A DNA stretch of 64,000 nt from positions 1 through 64,000 of the forward strand of contig NZ_JOEV01000028.1 in NCBI RefSeq assembly GCF_000721105.1, given 5' to 3'. How positions within the stretch are numbered: position 1 is the first letter of the stretch; each line of letters starts with the position of its first letter. The position numbers were made by a program, and so were the translations under genes. Origin of the DNA: Streptomyces cellulosae (GTDB taxonomy: Bacteria; Actinomycetota; Actinomycetes; Streptomycetales; Streptomycetaceae). This document shows, one piece after another, positions 1 to 10,522 of the stretch. Under the pieces are notes generated by a model. It was not told where the DNA came from and made no database searches. It saw nothing but the letters and a program-made list of their open reading frames with translations.

Positions 1-435
1 CTCCGAGAAGTACCAGCTCAAACCCCGCGACTGGGAAGCAGCCGAACGCGAGGGCCGCACCATCGCCCCCCTCATCACCCGGCTCAACGCCATCCGGCGC
101 CGCCACCCCGCGCTGCACCGGCTCAGGAACCTCCACTTCCACCACACCGACAACGGCTCCCTGATCGCGTACAGCAAACGTTCGGGTCAGGACACGGTTG
201 TGGTGGTGGTCAATCTCGATCCGCACCACGCCCAGGAGGCCACGGTCTCGTTGGACATGCCGCGGCTCGGCCTGGAATGGCACGAGTCCGTGTCCGTGCA
301 CGACGAACTGGCGGGTGAGACCCATCGCTGGAGCAGGAACAACTACGTGCGACTGGAGCCCGGCCGGGCGCCCGCGCACGTGTTCCACGTCCAGCGAACG
401 GCCGCCTCGCCGCAGATCGGAGGGTCCCCCGCGTC

Positions 436-439
<4 letters not shown>
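1..439 (+). CDS. glgE: C-terminal end of alpha-1,4-glucan:maltose-1-phosphate maltosyltransferase (5'-truncated)
   Basis: Only about the last 145 codons are in the window, read in the frame that starts at base 2. The visible part has the end of the GH13 barrel region ([10 protein letters not shown]) and the C-terminal beta domain ([20 protein letters not shown]), finishing AHVFHVQR plus a short tail. The catalytic residues lie upstream of the window. GlgE transfers maltosyl units from maltose-1-phosphate to growing alpha-1,4-glucan in the cytoplasm. The assignment is supported by the genes that follow: treS remnant, pep2 and glgB, which is the GlgE pathway. The stop codon overlaps the next ATG (ATGA at 436-439), so the two were translationally coupled. 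A generic GH13 hydrolase is the alternative but fits the context less well. Confidence 0.88.
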
Positions 440-1797
<1,358 letters not shown>

Positions 1798-1825
1798 GCG
1801 TGTGCCGACGAAAGGACGCGTCACC

Positions 1826-3184
1826 ATGCCGAAGACAGCATTCCTCCGCCCCATACGCAGGGTCGTCGCCGACCCGATGGTCTCGTTCGGCGGCCTGTTG
1901 CGCGACTGGCTGCCCCGGCAGCGCTGGTTCGCGGGCAAGGACCGACCCGTCACGGAGCTCGGGCTGCTGTCGATGACCGAACTGTTCCCGGGCTGCCTGC
2001 ATCTGCTGGTGCGGACCGGTCACGCGCCGGCGCCCACCCGCGGCGGCGTGCCCGGCGGCGACTGCTACCAACTGCTGCTCGGCGTACGCGCAAACCTCTC
2101 GCCCCGGCTCGGCCGGGCGCTCATCGGGCGGGCCGAGCAGGGACCGTTCGCGGGGCTGACGGTCTACGACGCCCTGCAGGACCCCCGGTCGGCGCAGCTG
2201 CTGCTGGAACGGCTGCGGCACCCGGGCTCGGCCGGTCCGCTTCGCTTCGAGTGCGACCCGTCCGTGCCGGTGCCGGGCGGGCTGCCGCCGCGGTTGCTGG
2301 ACGCGGAGCAGTCCAACTCCTCGCTGGTGTACGGCGACGAGTTCATCCTGAAGCTCTTCCGGCGCGTCCAGCCCGGCGTCAACCCTGATCTGGAGGTGCC
2401 GGGCGCGCTGGCCGGGCAGGGCTGCGGCCGGGTGCCCGCCCCGGTGGCCTGGTTCCGGACCACGCATCCGCAGGAGGCGACGCTGGGTGTGCTCCAGCCG
2501 TATCTGCGGGACGCCTCCGACGGCTGGACGCTGGCGCTGCGCGCGCTCGCCACCGGGGACGACTTCACCGCGCAGGCACACGAGCTGGGGCGGGCCACGG
2601 CCGAGGTGCACCTCGCGCTGGCCTCGGCCTTCCCCACCGGTGCCCACGACGAGAGCGGCCGTACCGCCGCGGGGATGACCGAGCGGCTGGACTCGGCCGC
2701 GCACTGCGTACCGGCCCTCGGGCCGTTCGTGCCCCGGCTGCGGTGCGCGTTCGGCGCGCTGGTCGCCTGCGATCCCGGGCCGCCGGCCCAGCGCATCCAC
2801 GGCGATCTGCACCTGGGGCAGGTGCTGCGGGCGGGACGCGAGTGGTTCGTGATCGACTTCGAGGGCGAACCGTCCCGTCCGCTCGCCGAACGGCGCAGTC
2901 TCCAGTCCCCCGTCCGGGACATCGCCGGCATGCTGCGCTCGTTCGACTACGCGGCCCGCCAGCGCCGCCCGTGGCGTCCGCAGTGGGCACGCCGCTGCCG
3001 GGAGGCGTTCTGCGCCGGCTACGCGGCCCGTGCCGGATGGGACCCCCGCAAGAAGCACGGACTGCTGCGCGCCTACGAGACCGACCGAGCTGTGTACGAA
3101 GTCCTTTACGAAGCCAGGCACCGACCGGACTGGCTCCCCGTACCCATGGCGGCGATCGAGCGTCTCGCCGTGAGAGGAGACTGA
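1826..3184 (+). CDS. pep2: Maltokinase (ATP:maltose 1-phosphotransferase)
   Basis: 452 residues. Maltokinase phosphorylates maltose with ATP to give maltose-1-phosphate, the GlgE substrate. The fold is aminoglycoside-phosphotransferase-like. The catalytic loop IHGDLHLGQVL has His325 and Asp327, and the metal-binding segment VIDFEGEP has Asp344. The N-terminal cap contains WLPRQRWFAGK, a signature shared with TreS-fused and stand-alone Pep2 proteins. I chose the ATG at 1826, not the in-frame GTG at 1802, because GAAAGGA lies about 8 bases upstream of it. The gene starts 28 bases after the treS remnant and ends 3 bases before glgB, so it is in the same operon. In many actinomycetes Pep2 forms a complex with TreS. 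Here that partner appears broken, so maltose would have to come from elsewhere. Confidence 0.9.
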   Translation: MPKTAFLRPIRRVVADPMVSFGGLLRDWLPRQRWFAGKDRPVTELGLLSMTELFPGCLHLLVRTGHAPAPTRGGVPGGDCYQLLLGVRANLSPRLGRALIGRAEQGPFAGLTVYDALQDPRSAQLLLERLRHPGSAGPLRFECDPSVPVPGGLPPRLLDAEQSNSSLVYGDEFILKLFRRVQPGVNPDLEVPGALAGQGCGRVPAPVAWFRTTHPQEATLGVLQPYLRDASDGWTLALRALATGDDFTAQAHELGRATAEVHLALASAFPTGAHDESGRTAAGMTERLDSAAHCVPALGPFVPRLRCAFGALVACDPGPPAQRIHGDLHLGQVLRAGREWFVIDFEGEPSRPLAERRSLQSPVRDIAGMLRSFDYAARQRRPWRPQWARRCREAFCAGYAARAGWDPRKKHGLLRAYETDRAVYEVLYEARHRPDWLPVPMAAIERLAVRGD

Positions 3185-3187
3185 CCC

Positions 3188-5401
3188 GTGGCCCTGCGCG
3201 ACGACACCACCTCGCTGCCCGAGCCGTCCGGACCCGCCGTGTGCGGTACGGCCCCACCGCTGGACCCGGGCGACCGCGGTCGCCTGCTGGCGGGCTCCCA
3301 TCACGATCCGCACGCGCTGCTGGGCGCCCATCCGGTTCCCGGCGGGATCGCCTTCCGCGCGCTGCGCCCGTTCGCCCGTTCGGTGAGCGTCGTGATCGAC
3401 GGCGAGTGCACCCGGCTCGCCCCGGAGGGCGACGGGCTCTTCACCGGTGTCCTGCCCCTGGACGCGATCCCCGCGTACACCCTGCTGGTGACCTACGGGG
3501 ACGGGGAGCAGGAGGTGCACGACCCGTACCGCTTCCTGCCCGCCCTCGGCGAGAGCGACCTCCACCTCATCCGTGAGGGCCGGCACGAGCAGCTGTGGAA
3601 GGCGCTGGGAGCGCAGCCGATGACCCATCAGGGCGTGACCGGCACCCGCTTCACGGTGTGGGCGCCGAACGCCCAAGGGGTGCGGGTCGCGGGGGACTTC
3701 ACGTTCTGGGACGGGCAGGCGTTCCCGATGCGGTCCCTCGGCGCGTCCGGTGTGTGGGAGCTGTTCCTGCCCGGCATCGGCGAGGGCACCCGGTACAAGT
3801 TCGAGATCACCTCCCGCTACGGCGGCCGGTTCCTCAAGGCCGACCCGATGGCCCGCCGCGCGGAGGTACCGCCCGACACGGCCTCCATCGTGACCTCCTC
3901 GCGCTACGAGTGGAGCGACCAGGACTGGATGGCCCACCGCGGTGACACGCCCGTGCACGAGGCGCCGTTCTCCGTCTACGAGGTCCACCTCCCGTCCTGG
4001 CGGCCCGGACTGACGTACCGCCAACTCGCCGACGAGCTGCCGTCGTACGTCAAGGACCTGGGCTTCACCCACGTCGAGTTGATGCCGGTCGCGCAGCACC
4101 CCTTCAGCGGTTCCTGGGGTTACCAGGTCACCGGGTTCTACGCGCCGATGGCACGGCTCGGCGCACCGGACGACTTCAAGTACCTGGTCGACGCCCTGCA
4201 CCGGGCCGGCATAGGCGTGATCATGGACTGGGTGCCGGCGCACTTCCCCAAGGACGACTGGGCGCTGGCCCGGTTCGACGGAGACCCCCTGTACGAGCCC
4301 GGGGACGACCGGCGGGCCGAGCATCCCGACTGGGGGACCTACGAGTTCGACTACGGGCGGGTCGAGGTGCGCAACTTCCTGGTCGCCAACGCCGTGTACT
4401 GGTGCGAGGAGTTCCACATCGACGGGCTTCGGGTGGATGCCGTCGCCTCGATGCTCTACCTCGACTACTCCCGTGACTCGGGGCAGTGGGCACCCAACGT
4501 CTTCGGAGGACGCGAGGACCTGGACGCGATGGCGTTCCTGCAGGAGATGAACGCCACCGTGTACCGGCGGGCTCCGGGAGTCGTGACCATCGCCGAGGAA
4601 TCCACCGCCTGGGACGGGGTCACCCGGCCCACCGACAGCGGCGGTCTGGGCTTCGGGCTGAAGTGGAACATGGGCTGGATGCACGACTCGCTCGGCTACA
4701 TCAGCCGCGAGCCGGTGCACCGCAAGTACCACCACCACGAGATGACCTTCTCGATGGTGTACGCCTACAGCGAGAACTACGTCCTGCCCATCTCGCACGA
4801 CGAGGTCGTGCACGGCAAGCGGGCCCTCGTGTCGAAAATGCCCGGCGACTGGTGGCAGCGGCGCGCCGACCACCGTGCCTACCTGGGCTTCATGTGGGCC
4901 CACCCCGGCAAGCAACTCCTCTTCATGGGCCAGGAGTTCGCGCAGGGCGCGGAGTGGTCCGAGGCGCACGGTCCGGAGTGGTGGCTGCTGGACCCGGAGT
5001 ACGCGTTCGAGGCCGACCACCGGGGCGTACGGGACCTGGTCCGCGACCTGAACACGCTCTACCGGCGGACCCCGGCGCTGTGGCAGCGGGACACCGACCC
5101 CGGAGGCTTCCGGTGGGTGGCCGGCGACGCGGCCGAGGACAACGTCTTCGCGTTCCTGAGGTTCGACGCCGAGGGGTCCCCCCTGCTGGCCGTGTCCAAC
5201 TTCTCCCCCGTCGTGCGCCACGACTACCGGCTCGGCGTCCCCGACGACGTGAACGCCTGGTACGAGACCCTCAACACCGACGCGGCGAGGTACGGCGGCA
5301 GCGACGTCACGCATCCCGAACCGCTCAAGCCCGAGGACGGAGCCCTGCGGCTCACGCTGCCGCCGCTGGCCACGGTCTGGCTGACACCGCACCCCTCCTG
5401 A
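3188..5401 (+). CDS. glgB: 1,4-alpha-glucan branching enzyme
   Basis: 737 residues, GH13 branching enzyme that introduces alpha-1,6 branches into the glucan made by GlgE. Order of domains: a Streptomyces-type N-terminal extension and first beta-sandwich (about 1-130), CBM48 (about 145-240, [20 protein letters not shown]), catalytic barrel, and a C-terminal beta domain from about 640. Catalytic residues are visible: Asp417 in [15 protein letters not shown], Glu470 in TIAEESTAW and Asp538 in [10 protein letters not shown]. Length and motifs look complete. The GTG start at 3188 has AGAGGAG about 7 bases upstream and sits 3 bases after the pep2 stop, indicating tight coupling. Nothing in the gene looks damaged, in contrast to treS two genes upstream. 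Confidence 0.95.
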   Translation: MALRDDTTSLPEPSGPAVCGTAPPLDPGDRGRLLAGSHHDPHALLGAHPVPGGIAFRALRPFARSVSVVIDGECTRLAPEGDGLFTGVLPLDAIPAYTLLVTYGDGEQEVHDPYRFLPALGESDLHLIREGRHEQLWKALGAQPMTHQGVTGTRFTVWAPNAQGVRVAGDFTFWDGQAFPMRSLGASGVWELFLPGIGEGTRYKFEITSRYGGRFLKADPMARRAEVPPDTASIVTSSRYEWSDQDWMAHRGDTPVHEAPFSVYEVHLPSWRPGLTYRQLADELPSYVKDLGFTHVELMPVAQHPFSGSWGYQVTGFYAPMARLGAPDDFKYLVDALHRAGIGVIMDWVPAHFPKDDWALARFDGDPLYEPGDDRRAEHPDWGTYEFDYGRVEVRNFLVANAVYWCEEFHIDGLRVDAVASMLYLDYSRDSGQWAPNVFGGREDLDAMAFLQEMNATVYRRAPGVVTIAEESTAWDGVTRPTDSGGLGFGLKWNMGWMHDSLGYISREPVHRKYHHHEMTFSMVYAYSENYVLPISHDEVVHGKRALVSKMPGDWWQRRADHRAYLGFMWAHPGKQLLFMGQEFAQGAEWSEAHGPEWWLLDPEYAFEADHRGVRDLVRDLNTLYRRTPALWQRDTDPGGFRWVAGDAAEDNVFAFLRFDAEGSPLLAVSNFSPVVRHDYRLGVPDDVNAWYETLNTDAARYGGSDVTHPEPLKPEDGALRLTLPPLATVWLTPHPS

Positions 5402-5507
5402 GGCCGGGGCGGCGACAGCAGGTGTTCGAACGGCTCCGGAGGGGCAGTCGGGGTCGTACGACCGAGGAACCCTCGTCGTCGCCGAGGCCACAGAAAGGCT
5501 GCATCAC

Positions 5508-6596
5508 GTGCGCACCGTGGGAGTGGAGGAGGAGCTCCTCCTGGTCGATCCGGAGACGGGCGAACCGCAGGCACTGTCCGCCGCGGTCCTCGCCCGTGTC
5601 TCGCAGGACGACACCGACAAGGAGGTCTTCGAGAAGGAACTGCACAACCAGATGCTCGAGTTCGCGACCCATCCGCAGTCGGGCATGGAGGAACTGCGCG
5701 CGGAGATCGTCCGCTGCCGCAAGGAGGCGGCCCGGCACGCCGGGGAGATCGGCTCCGCCGTCGCGGCGCTGGCCACCTCACCGCTGCCGGTGAGCCCCTC
5801 CGTGGCGGCGGGCCGGCGCTACGAATGGATGGCGCGGCAGTACGGGATCGCCACCCAGGAACAACTCGTCATGGGCTGCCACGTCCACGTGTCCGTGGAG
5901 TCCGACGACGAGGGCGTGGCGGTCATCGACCGGATCCAGCCCTGGCTGTCGGTGCTGTCCGCGCTGAGCGCCAACTCGCCGTTCTGGCAGGGCAAGGACA
6001 CGCTCTACAGCAGCTACCGCAGCCGGGTGTGGCAGCGGTGGCCGTCTGCCGGGGCGACCGAGCCGTTCCGGTCGGCCGAGCGCTACCACCGCAGGGTCGC
6101 GGACATGGTGTCCACCGGGGTGATCCTCGACGAGGGGATGATCTACTTCGACGCCCGGCTGTCCCGGAACTACCCGACGGTGGAGATCCGGGTGTCGGAC
6201 GTCTGTCTGCGGGCCGACACCGCCGTGCTGATCGCCACCCTCGCCCGTGGGCTCGTGGAGACCGCCGCGCGCGAGTGGCGCGAGGGCGTGGAGCCGGCCG
6301 GGCACAGCGTGAGCCTGCTGCGGCTGGCGTCCTGGCGGGCCGCCCGCTCCGGCCTCACCGAGGAGTTGCTGCACCCCGCGACCATGCGGCGGATGCCCGC
6401 CGAGACGGTGGTCCGGGCGCTGCTGGAGCATGTCGAGGACGCCCTCGTGGACAGCGGTGACCTGGACCGGGCCCGCGAGACCTGCGCCGAACTGCTGCGC
6501 GGCGGCAGCGGTGACCAGGTGCAGCGCGAGCTGATGGAGCGGACCGGGAGTCTGCGGGAGGTCGTCACCGAGTGCGTGCGCCACACGCAGGCCTGA
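5508..6596 (+). CDS. YbdK-type carboxylate-amine ligase (glutamate-cysteine ligase family 2-like)
   Basis: 362 residues. The N-terminus GVEEELLLVDPETGEPQALS is the signature of the GCS2/YbdK family, ATP-dependent enzymes that join a carboxylate to an amine (weak glutamate-cysteine ligase activity is known for E. coli YbdK). Other family blocks are MGCHVHVSVESDDEGV, where the histidines belong to the metal/ATP site, SANSPFWQGKDT and ARLSRNYPTVEIRVSDVCL. GTG start at 5508 with AAGG about 10 bases upstream. It lies 106 bases after glgB on the same strand and could be co-transcribed. The physiological substrate is unknown. Actinomycetes use mycothiol, so true glutathione synthesis is unlikely to be its role. 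Confidence 0.85.
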   Translation: MRTVGVEEELLLVDPETGEPQALSAAVLARVSQDDTDKEVFEKELHNQMLEFATHPQSGMEELRAEIVRCRKEAARHAGEIGSAVAALATSPLPVSPSVAAGRRYEWMARQYGIATQEQLVMGCHVHVSVESDDEGVAVIDRIQPWLSVLSALSANSPFWQGKDTLYSSYRSRVWQRWPSAGATEPFRSAERYHRRVADMVSTGVILDEGMIYFDARLSRNYPTVEIRVSDVCLRADTAVLIATLARGLVETAAREWREGVEPAGHSVSLLRLASWRAARSGLTEELLHPATMRRMPAETVVRALLEHVEDALVDSGDLDRARETCAELLRGGSGDQVQRELMERTGSLREVVTECVRHTQA

Positions 6597-6623
6597 CCGG
6601 CCCCCGTACGCCCCACGACGCCG

Positions 6624-6857
6624 CTACAGCACCAGCACGAGGGCGTACGCCAGGAAGAACGCCGCGATGACGACGACCAGGACGAGGATGACGGCGAGCG
6701 GTGCCTTGGCCCAGCCCTTGGGAGGATTGTGGGTCTCCCTCGGGCCGGCCTCGGGCAGGCTGCTCTCGGCCGGCGGGGTCTCGCCGGGCGGCACGCCACC
6801 GCCCGGTTCCAGACCGGTGGTGCGCTCGGGCTCAGGATCAGGGTTCGTGTAACTCAT
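6624..6857 (-). CDS. Small single-pass membrane protein, DUF6480 family
   Basis: 77 residues. The N-terminal half is polar and proline-rich (MSYTNPDPEPERTTGLEPGG), and the C-terminus is a single hydrophobic segment (LAVILVLVVVIAAFFLAYAL) that runs to the last residue. This arrangement and the opening sequence match what I know as DUF6480, a Streptomyces family of unknown function. The topology suggests a tail-anchored protein with a cytoplasmic N-terminus. I chose the ATG at 6857 over longer upstream starts because the family begins at MSY and a G-rich Shine-Dalgarno stretch precedes it. It is convergent with the YbdK gene and divergent from the acyl-CoA ligase. Confidence 0.75.
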   Translation of the reverse strand: MSYTNPDPEPERTTGLEPGGGVPPGETPPAESSLPEAGPRETHNPPKGWAKAPLAVILVLVVVIAAFFLAYALVLVL

Positions 6858-7007
6858 ACCGTCCGAGTCCCCCGAACCCGGCGAAATCATGGGTCGCCGG
6901 CCAGTTGTGCGTTCCCTGCCCCCGAAGCGGCCGCCTCGGCTAGATTCGACCACCGCAGATGACCGTGCTCGTCCGCGGAGTCACACCCCGTACACGTCAG
7001 GATCAGC

Positions 7008-8912
7008 ATGCGCGACGCCGCTCCCCCGCACCCGATGGCCCCGCCCCCGACGGGCGGGCTGGCCGACAGCGTCTTCGAGACGGCGGCCCTCGACCCCACG
7101 CGGCCGTTACTCGCCCGCCGTCCCGACACCGCGTCCTCGGTCTGGGAGCACGTGAGTGCGCTGGAGTTGCGGGACGAGGTCGTGTCTCTGGCCAAGGGAC
7201 TGGTCGCCTGCGGAATCTCGCCGGGCCACCGCGTGGCGGTCATGGCGCGCACCCGGTACGAGTGGACGGCCCTGTGCTACGCCCTGTGGGCGGTGGGCGC
7301 CGAGGTCGTGCCGATCTATCCGACCTCCTCGCGCGAGCAGGTCGAGTGGATCCTCGGGGACGCCGGCTGCGTGGCCGTCGTCGTCGAGGACGAGCAGTCG
7401 GTGATGACGGTGGGCTCGGTGTGCGCGGCCCTGCCCCGGCTGCGGCACGTGTGGCAGCTGGACGCGGGCGCGTTGAAGGAGCTGGCGGCGCGGGGGCGGT
7501 TCATCCCCCAGGCCACGGTCGACTCGCTGCGCCGCATCGTGCTGCCGGACTCCACCGCGGTCGTCGCCTACACCTCCGGCACCACGGGACGTCCGCTGGG
7601 CTGCGCGCTCAGCCACCGCTCTCTGGCCAGCCCCTGCGACACGCTGCTGGCCGGCTGGGGGCAGACGGTGGCGCCGCCCGGGGAACAGGGGTCCGTGCTG
7701 GCCTTTCTGCCGTTCTCCCATGTGTACGGCCTCATGATCCAGACCCTGTGTGTGCGCGGCGGCCTGCTGATGGGGCACCAGCCCGATGTGAGCGACGAGG
7801 CGCTGACGTCGGCGCTGCGCTCCTTCCGCCCCACCTACTTCTACGCCGTGCCGTCGGTCTTCGAGAAGATCTACAAGAACTTCCTGCGCACCGCCCAGCA
7901 GTCGGGCCGCGGCGCGCTGTTCGAGCGGGCGGCCGAGACGGCCCGGGACTTCGCCGCGGCCTGCGAACGGCAGCGGCTCGGCGAAGGACCCGGCCCCGGC
8001 TTCGACCTGCGACTCCAGCACGCCCTCTACGAGCGGACGGTCTACCGGCGGCTGCGGGGCGCCCTCGGCGGCCGGGTCCGCCGGGCGACCTCGGGCGGCT
8101 CCACCCTGAACCGGGAGCTCTCGCTGTTCTACGAGGGCATCGGCATCTACGTCCACGACGGGTACGGACTGACAGAGACCAGCGCCGCGGTCACCATGCA
8201 GCCGCTGGGCCGGGAGAAGTCCGGGACCGTCGGGCGGGCCCTGCCGGGCATGGACATCCGGGTGGCGGACGACGGGGAGATCCTGGTGCGCGGGCCGTCG
8301 GTGTTCCAGGGCTACGTGGGCAACGAACCGGCGTCGCGGGCCGCGCTGCGCGGCGGCTGGCTGGCCACCGGGGACCTCGGGCGGCTGGATCCCGAGGGGT
8401 ATCTGACCATCACCGGCCGCAAGAAGGACATCATCGTCACCAGCAGCGGCAAGAGCGTCGCCCCGGCGGCGCTGGAGCACCGGCTGCGGATGCACCCGCT
8501 CATCCACCAGGCGGTCGTCGTCGGCGACAACCGGCCCTGCGTCGGGGCGTTGATCACCCTGGACCCGGATTTCCTCACCCACTGGCGTGCCCACCAGTCC
8601 CCGCAGAGCGACACGCCGAGCCGGGAGGCCCGCGAGGAGAACGCGCTGCGGGAGGAGATCACGCGGGCGGTGGCGGCGGCCAACAGCGCGGTGTCACGCT
8701 CGGAGTCCATCCGCCTGTTCCGGGTGCTGCCGGAGTCGTTCGACCTGGCCAGCGGTTTACTGACGCCCTCGATGAAGCTGCGCCGGGACGTCATCGTGCG
8801 GACGTACGCGCTCGAGATCGACGCGATGTACCAGGCGCGTTCGCGCGCCGGACGCACCCAGGTGCCGGACGAACTGACGGCCTGGGACGAGGCGGACAAC
8901 GTGTTCCGCTGA
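7008..8912 (+). CDS. Long-chain acyl-CoA ligase-like AMP-forming enzyme
   Basis: 634 residues, ANL superfamily, related to FadD-type ligases that activate fatty acids with ATP and CoA. Motifs: the phosphate-binding loop YTSGTTGRPLG at about residue 187, YGLTETSA, ATGDLGRLDPEGYLTITGRK and the hinge/C-domain segment KKDIIVTSSGK. The loop normally ends PKG, and here the lysine is replaced by leucine, although the catalytic lysine region near the C-terminus is not obviously damaged. Two in-frame TTA codons occur at 7107 and 8757, so full translation should depend on the rare leucine tRNA encoded by bldA. ATG at 7008 with AGGA a few bases upstream. No partner gene is obviously linked. A broad-specificity carboxylate-CoA ligase is an alternative. 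Confidence 0.88.
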   Translation: MRDAAPPHPMAPPPTGGLADSVFETAALDPTRPLLARRPDTASSVWEHVSALELRDEVVSLAKGLVACGISPGHRVAVMARTRYEWTALCYALWAVGAEVVPIYPTSSREQVEWILGDAGCVAVVVEDEQSVMTVGSVCAALPRLRHVWQLDAGALKELAARGRFIPQATVDSLRRIVLPDSTAVVAYTSGTTGRPLGCALSHRSLASPCDTLLAGWGQTVAPPGEQGSVLAFLPFSHVYGLMIQTLCVRGGLLMGHQPDVSDEALTSALRSFRPTYFYAVPSVFEKIYKNFLRTAQQSGRGALFERAAETARDFAAACERQRLGEGPGPGFDLRLQHALYERTVYRRLRGALGGRVRRATSGGSTLNRELSLFYEGIGIYVHDGYGLTETSAAVTMQPLGREKSGTVGRALPGMDIRVADDGEILVRGPSVFQGYVGNEPASRAALRGGWLATGDLGRLDPEGYLTITGRKKDIIVTSSGKSVAPAALEHRLRMHPLIHQAVVVGDNRPCVGALITLDPDFLTHWRAHQSPQSDTPSREAREENALREEITRAVAAANSAVSRSESIRLFRVLPESFDLASGLLTPSMKLRRDVIVRTYALEIDAMYQARSRAGRTQVPDELTAWDEADNVFR

Positions 8913-8961
8913 CATCGGGCGCCGCGGGCGTGGGGAGTTGGGTGTGTCGCGGATCGATTCG

Positions 8962-9138
8962 TCAGCGCCTGCGGCCGCGTGCCGCCCAGGAGGTGCCGAC
9001 GCCCGCGAGGTGCAGGGCCAGCACGGTCAGACCGAGGAGCATCACGTTCGTCGACGTGAAGACGTCGTTGGTCGAGATCTCGGCGGCGTTGATCAGGAAC
9101 GCGATGAAGAACAGTACGGCCGCTGCTATGGCGAGCAC
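8962..9138 (-). CDS. Tiny two-helix membrane protein
   Basis: 58 residues. A GTG start at 9138 is preceded by a strong GGAGG 8 bases away, and the frame ends in TGA at 8962. Two hydrophobic segments are visible, AAAVLFFIAFLI (about 5-16) and VMLLGLTVLALHLAGVG (about 32-48), separated by a short polar turn and ending in a positively charged tail (RGRRR) that would stay in the cytoplasm. No family is recognised with certainty. The ribosome-binding site, the G/C-rich third positions and the membrane pattern together argue that it is a real gene. It is convergent with the acyl-CoA ligase (49-base gap). Confidence 0.7.
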   Translation of the reverse strand: MLAIAAAVLFFIAFLINAAEISTNDVFTSTNVMLLGLTVLALHLAGVGTSWAARGRRR

Positions 9139-9350
9139 GGGTCACCCTCCGTCCGTCGTCTCCTACCAGGTTCATCTGCCCCGGATCCGCGGGGACAGGC
9201 CCGGCGACGGCACGTGTTCCGGCAGATCCGTCAGATCCAGCAGTCTGATCGCGCCCGCGCGCGTAGCCGCCGTCCGCCTGGGAACTAGCAAACGGTGGGG
9301 GCACATGGGATAGGACTACAGCCCTGCTGACGCCGGGCCGGGAAGGCGAG

Positions 9351-9785
9351 ATGGCAACCGAGCCGCATAGGGACAACACACTGGCTTCCAAGGAGATCCC
9401 GAGCCGCAGTACCCGTTTCTCGGGCGAGCTGCGCAATGTGACGGGTGCGCGACTGGAGGCGGAGAAATTCCTCTCCGACCTGGCGCGTACCGCGCCTCCG
9501 GCCACGCCGGAGTACTGGGACGACATCCTCCTGGTCGTCACGGAGCTGGCCGCCAACGCGGTCCAGTACGCTCCGGGTCCCTTCGAGCTGAGCATGCGTC
9601 GGACGTTCGACGGCGTGCACATCGTCATGCAGGACACGAACACCACACCGCCGGCCCCCCGCCCCTTCCACCCCAGTCGCGGTGGCGGCGGAATCGGCTG
9701 GCACCTGATCCACACGCTGTGCGACCAGGTCAGTGTCGTCACCCATGACAGCGGCAAGGAGATCCACGTCTTCCTGCCGTGGTGA
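9351..9785 (+). CDS. GHKL ATPase, anti-sigma-factor / RsbW-like serine kinase family
   Basis: 144 residues, a stand-alone HATPase_c_2 domain. The N-box is VVTELAANAVQYA (Asn at about 71) and the ATP-lid region has the glycine-rich GGGGIGWHLI. Proteins of this kind either bind and inhibit a SigB-family sigma factor, phosphorylate an STAS antagonist, or do both. There is no sigma or STAS gene immediately beside it, so its partner is not evident, although several STAS proteins lie within 10 kb. ATG at 9351 directly follows a GGAAGG-containing site. It is convergent with a second, similar ATPase (9816-10250) with only 30 bases between them. Confidence 0.85.
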   Translation: MATEPHRDNTLASKEIPSRSTRFSGELRNVTGARLEAEKFLSDLARTAPPATPEYWDDILLVVTELAANAVQYAPGPFELSMRRTFDGVHIVMQDTNTTPPAPRPFHPSRGGGGIGWHLIHTLCDQVSVVTHDSGKEIHVFLPW

Positions 9786-9815
9786 GGCCAGGGCCCGATT
9801 CCCGGGAACCGCGCT

Positions 9816-10250
9816 TCAGCCGGAGGCGGCCCGCAGGGGCACGAACACGCTGATGGTCTTGCCGCCCTCGGGGCGCCGGTCGACGGCGATCTCGCGGGCG
9901 AGGCGGATGATCAGAGGCCAGCCGTACCCGTTGCCGTGGTGTCCCGCGGGCAGGGCGCCGGGACCGTAGGCCACGTCGGGCACCACGTCGCTGTGATCGT
10001 GGACAGCCAGCCGGACCCCGTCGGTCGCCGGCCGGACGTCGAAGCCCGCCAGACCCTCACCGTGCCGGATGGCGTTGGTGACCAGTTCCGAGACGACGAG
10101 CAACAGGTCGACGACATCCTCCTCCCGCACCGTGCGGGAATCCGCTTCCCACCACTGACACACCACCGCCTGCGCGTGAGCCCGGGCCGTCGCCGCGGTC
10201 GTCGTCCCGGGTGCCGTGGGGGCCTCGGCCGCCGTGCGGTCGGCCCTCAC
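9816..10250 (-). CDS. GHKL ATPase, anti-sigma-factor-like serine kinase family
   Basis: 144 residues if started at GTG 10250. N-box LVVSELVTNAIRHG, the G1-like acidic segment AVHDHSDVVPD, and the lid GHHGNGYGWPLI are all present, and the C-terminus GGKTISVFVPL is typical of the family. The frame stays open upstream to 10394, but that extension is arginine-rich and unlike the family. The GTG at 10250 overlaps the stop of a small upstream frame (GTGA), which suggests coupled translation, yet no good ribosome-binding site is close to it. The start is therefore uncertain. It probably acts as a partner-switching kinase on an STAS protein; the target cannot be read from position. Confidence 0.8.
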   Translation of the reverse strand: MRADRTAAEAPTAPGTTTAATARAHAQAVVCQWWEADSRTVREEDVVDLLLVVSELVTNAIRHGEGLAGFDVRPATDGVRLAVHDHSDVVPDVAYGPGALPAGHHGNGYGWPLIIRLAREIAVDRRPEGGKTISVFVPLRAASG

Positions 10251-10468
10251 GGCCGCGTCACTGCACGGGGCGCCTCCGACAGGGACTCGACGCCGTCGGC
10301 AGGGCCGAAAAATCCCGCCCTTCCTGTCACCTCGATCAGCCTTTCCATGTTCTCGTCGTTCTCGTCGTTCTCGTCGCCCCCTTCCGCCGCGCACCGGCCG
10401 GTGCGACGACGGCGTCGGGAGGCCTCGCCCGAGGTCACTCGTGACGACGGCCTCCCCGCTCGGGGCAT
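10247..10468 (-). CDS. Possible small leader or coupled ORF upstream of the ATPase gene
   Basis: An open frame of 73 codons, or 33 from the internal ATG at 10348 (MERLIEVTGRAGFFG). It ends with a TGA that overlaps the GTG start of the downstream ATPase. The longer version contains Asp-Glu-Asn three times in a row, encoded by a 9-base tandem repeat. There is no recognised domain. The overlap and position suggest a coupled leader peptide, or the displaced N-terminus of the ATPase gene after a frameshift. The lack of a convincing Shine-Dalgarno site keeps confidence low. Confidence 0.25.
   Translation of the reverse strand: MPRAGRPSSRVTSGEASRRRRRTGRCAAEGGDENDENDENMERLIEVTGRAGFFGPADGVESLSEAPRAVTRP
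10349..10375. repeat. Perfect 9-bp tandem repeat, three copies
   Basis: GTTCTCGTC occurs three times head to tail on the + strand (GACGAGAAC on the minus strand, reading Asp-Glu-Asn). It lies just upstream of the ATG at 10348 of the small minus-strand frame. Such a repeat could vary in copy number by slippage without changing the frame. Confidence 0.9.
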
Positions 10469-10522
10469 CGGCGGCTTCCTCCGTACGGTGCCGTGCGCCC
10501 GCGTCCCCTCGGTCGTACCCGG

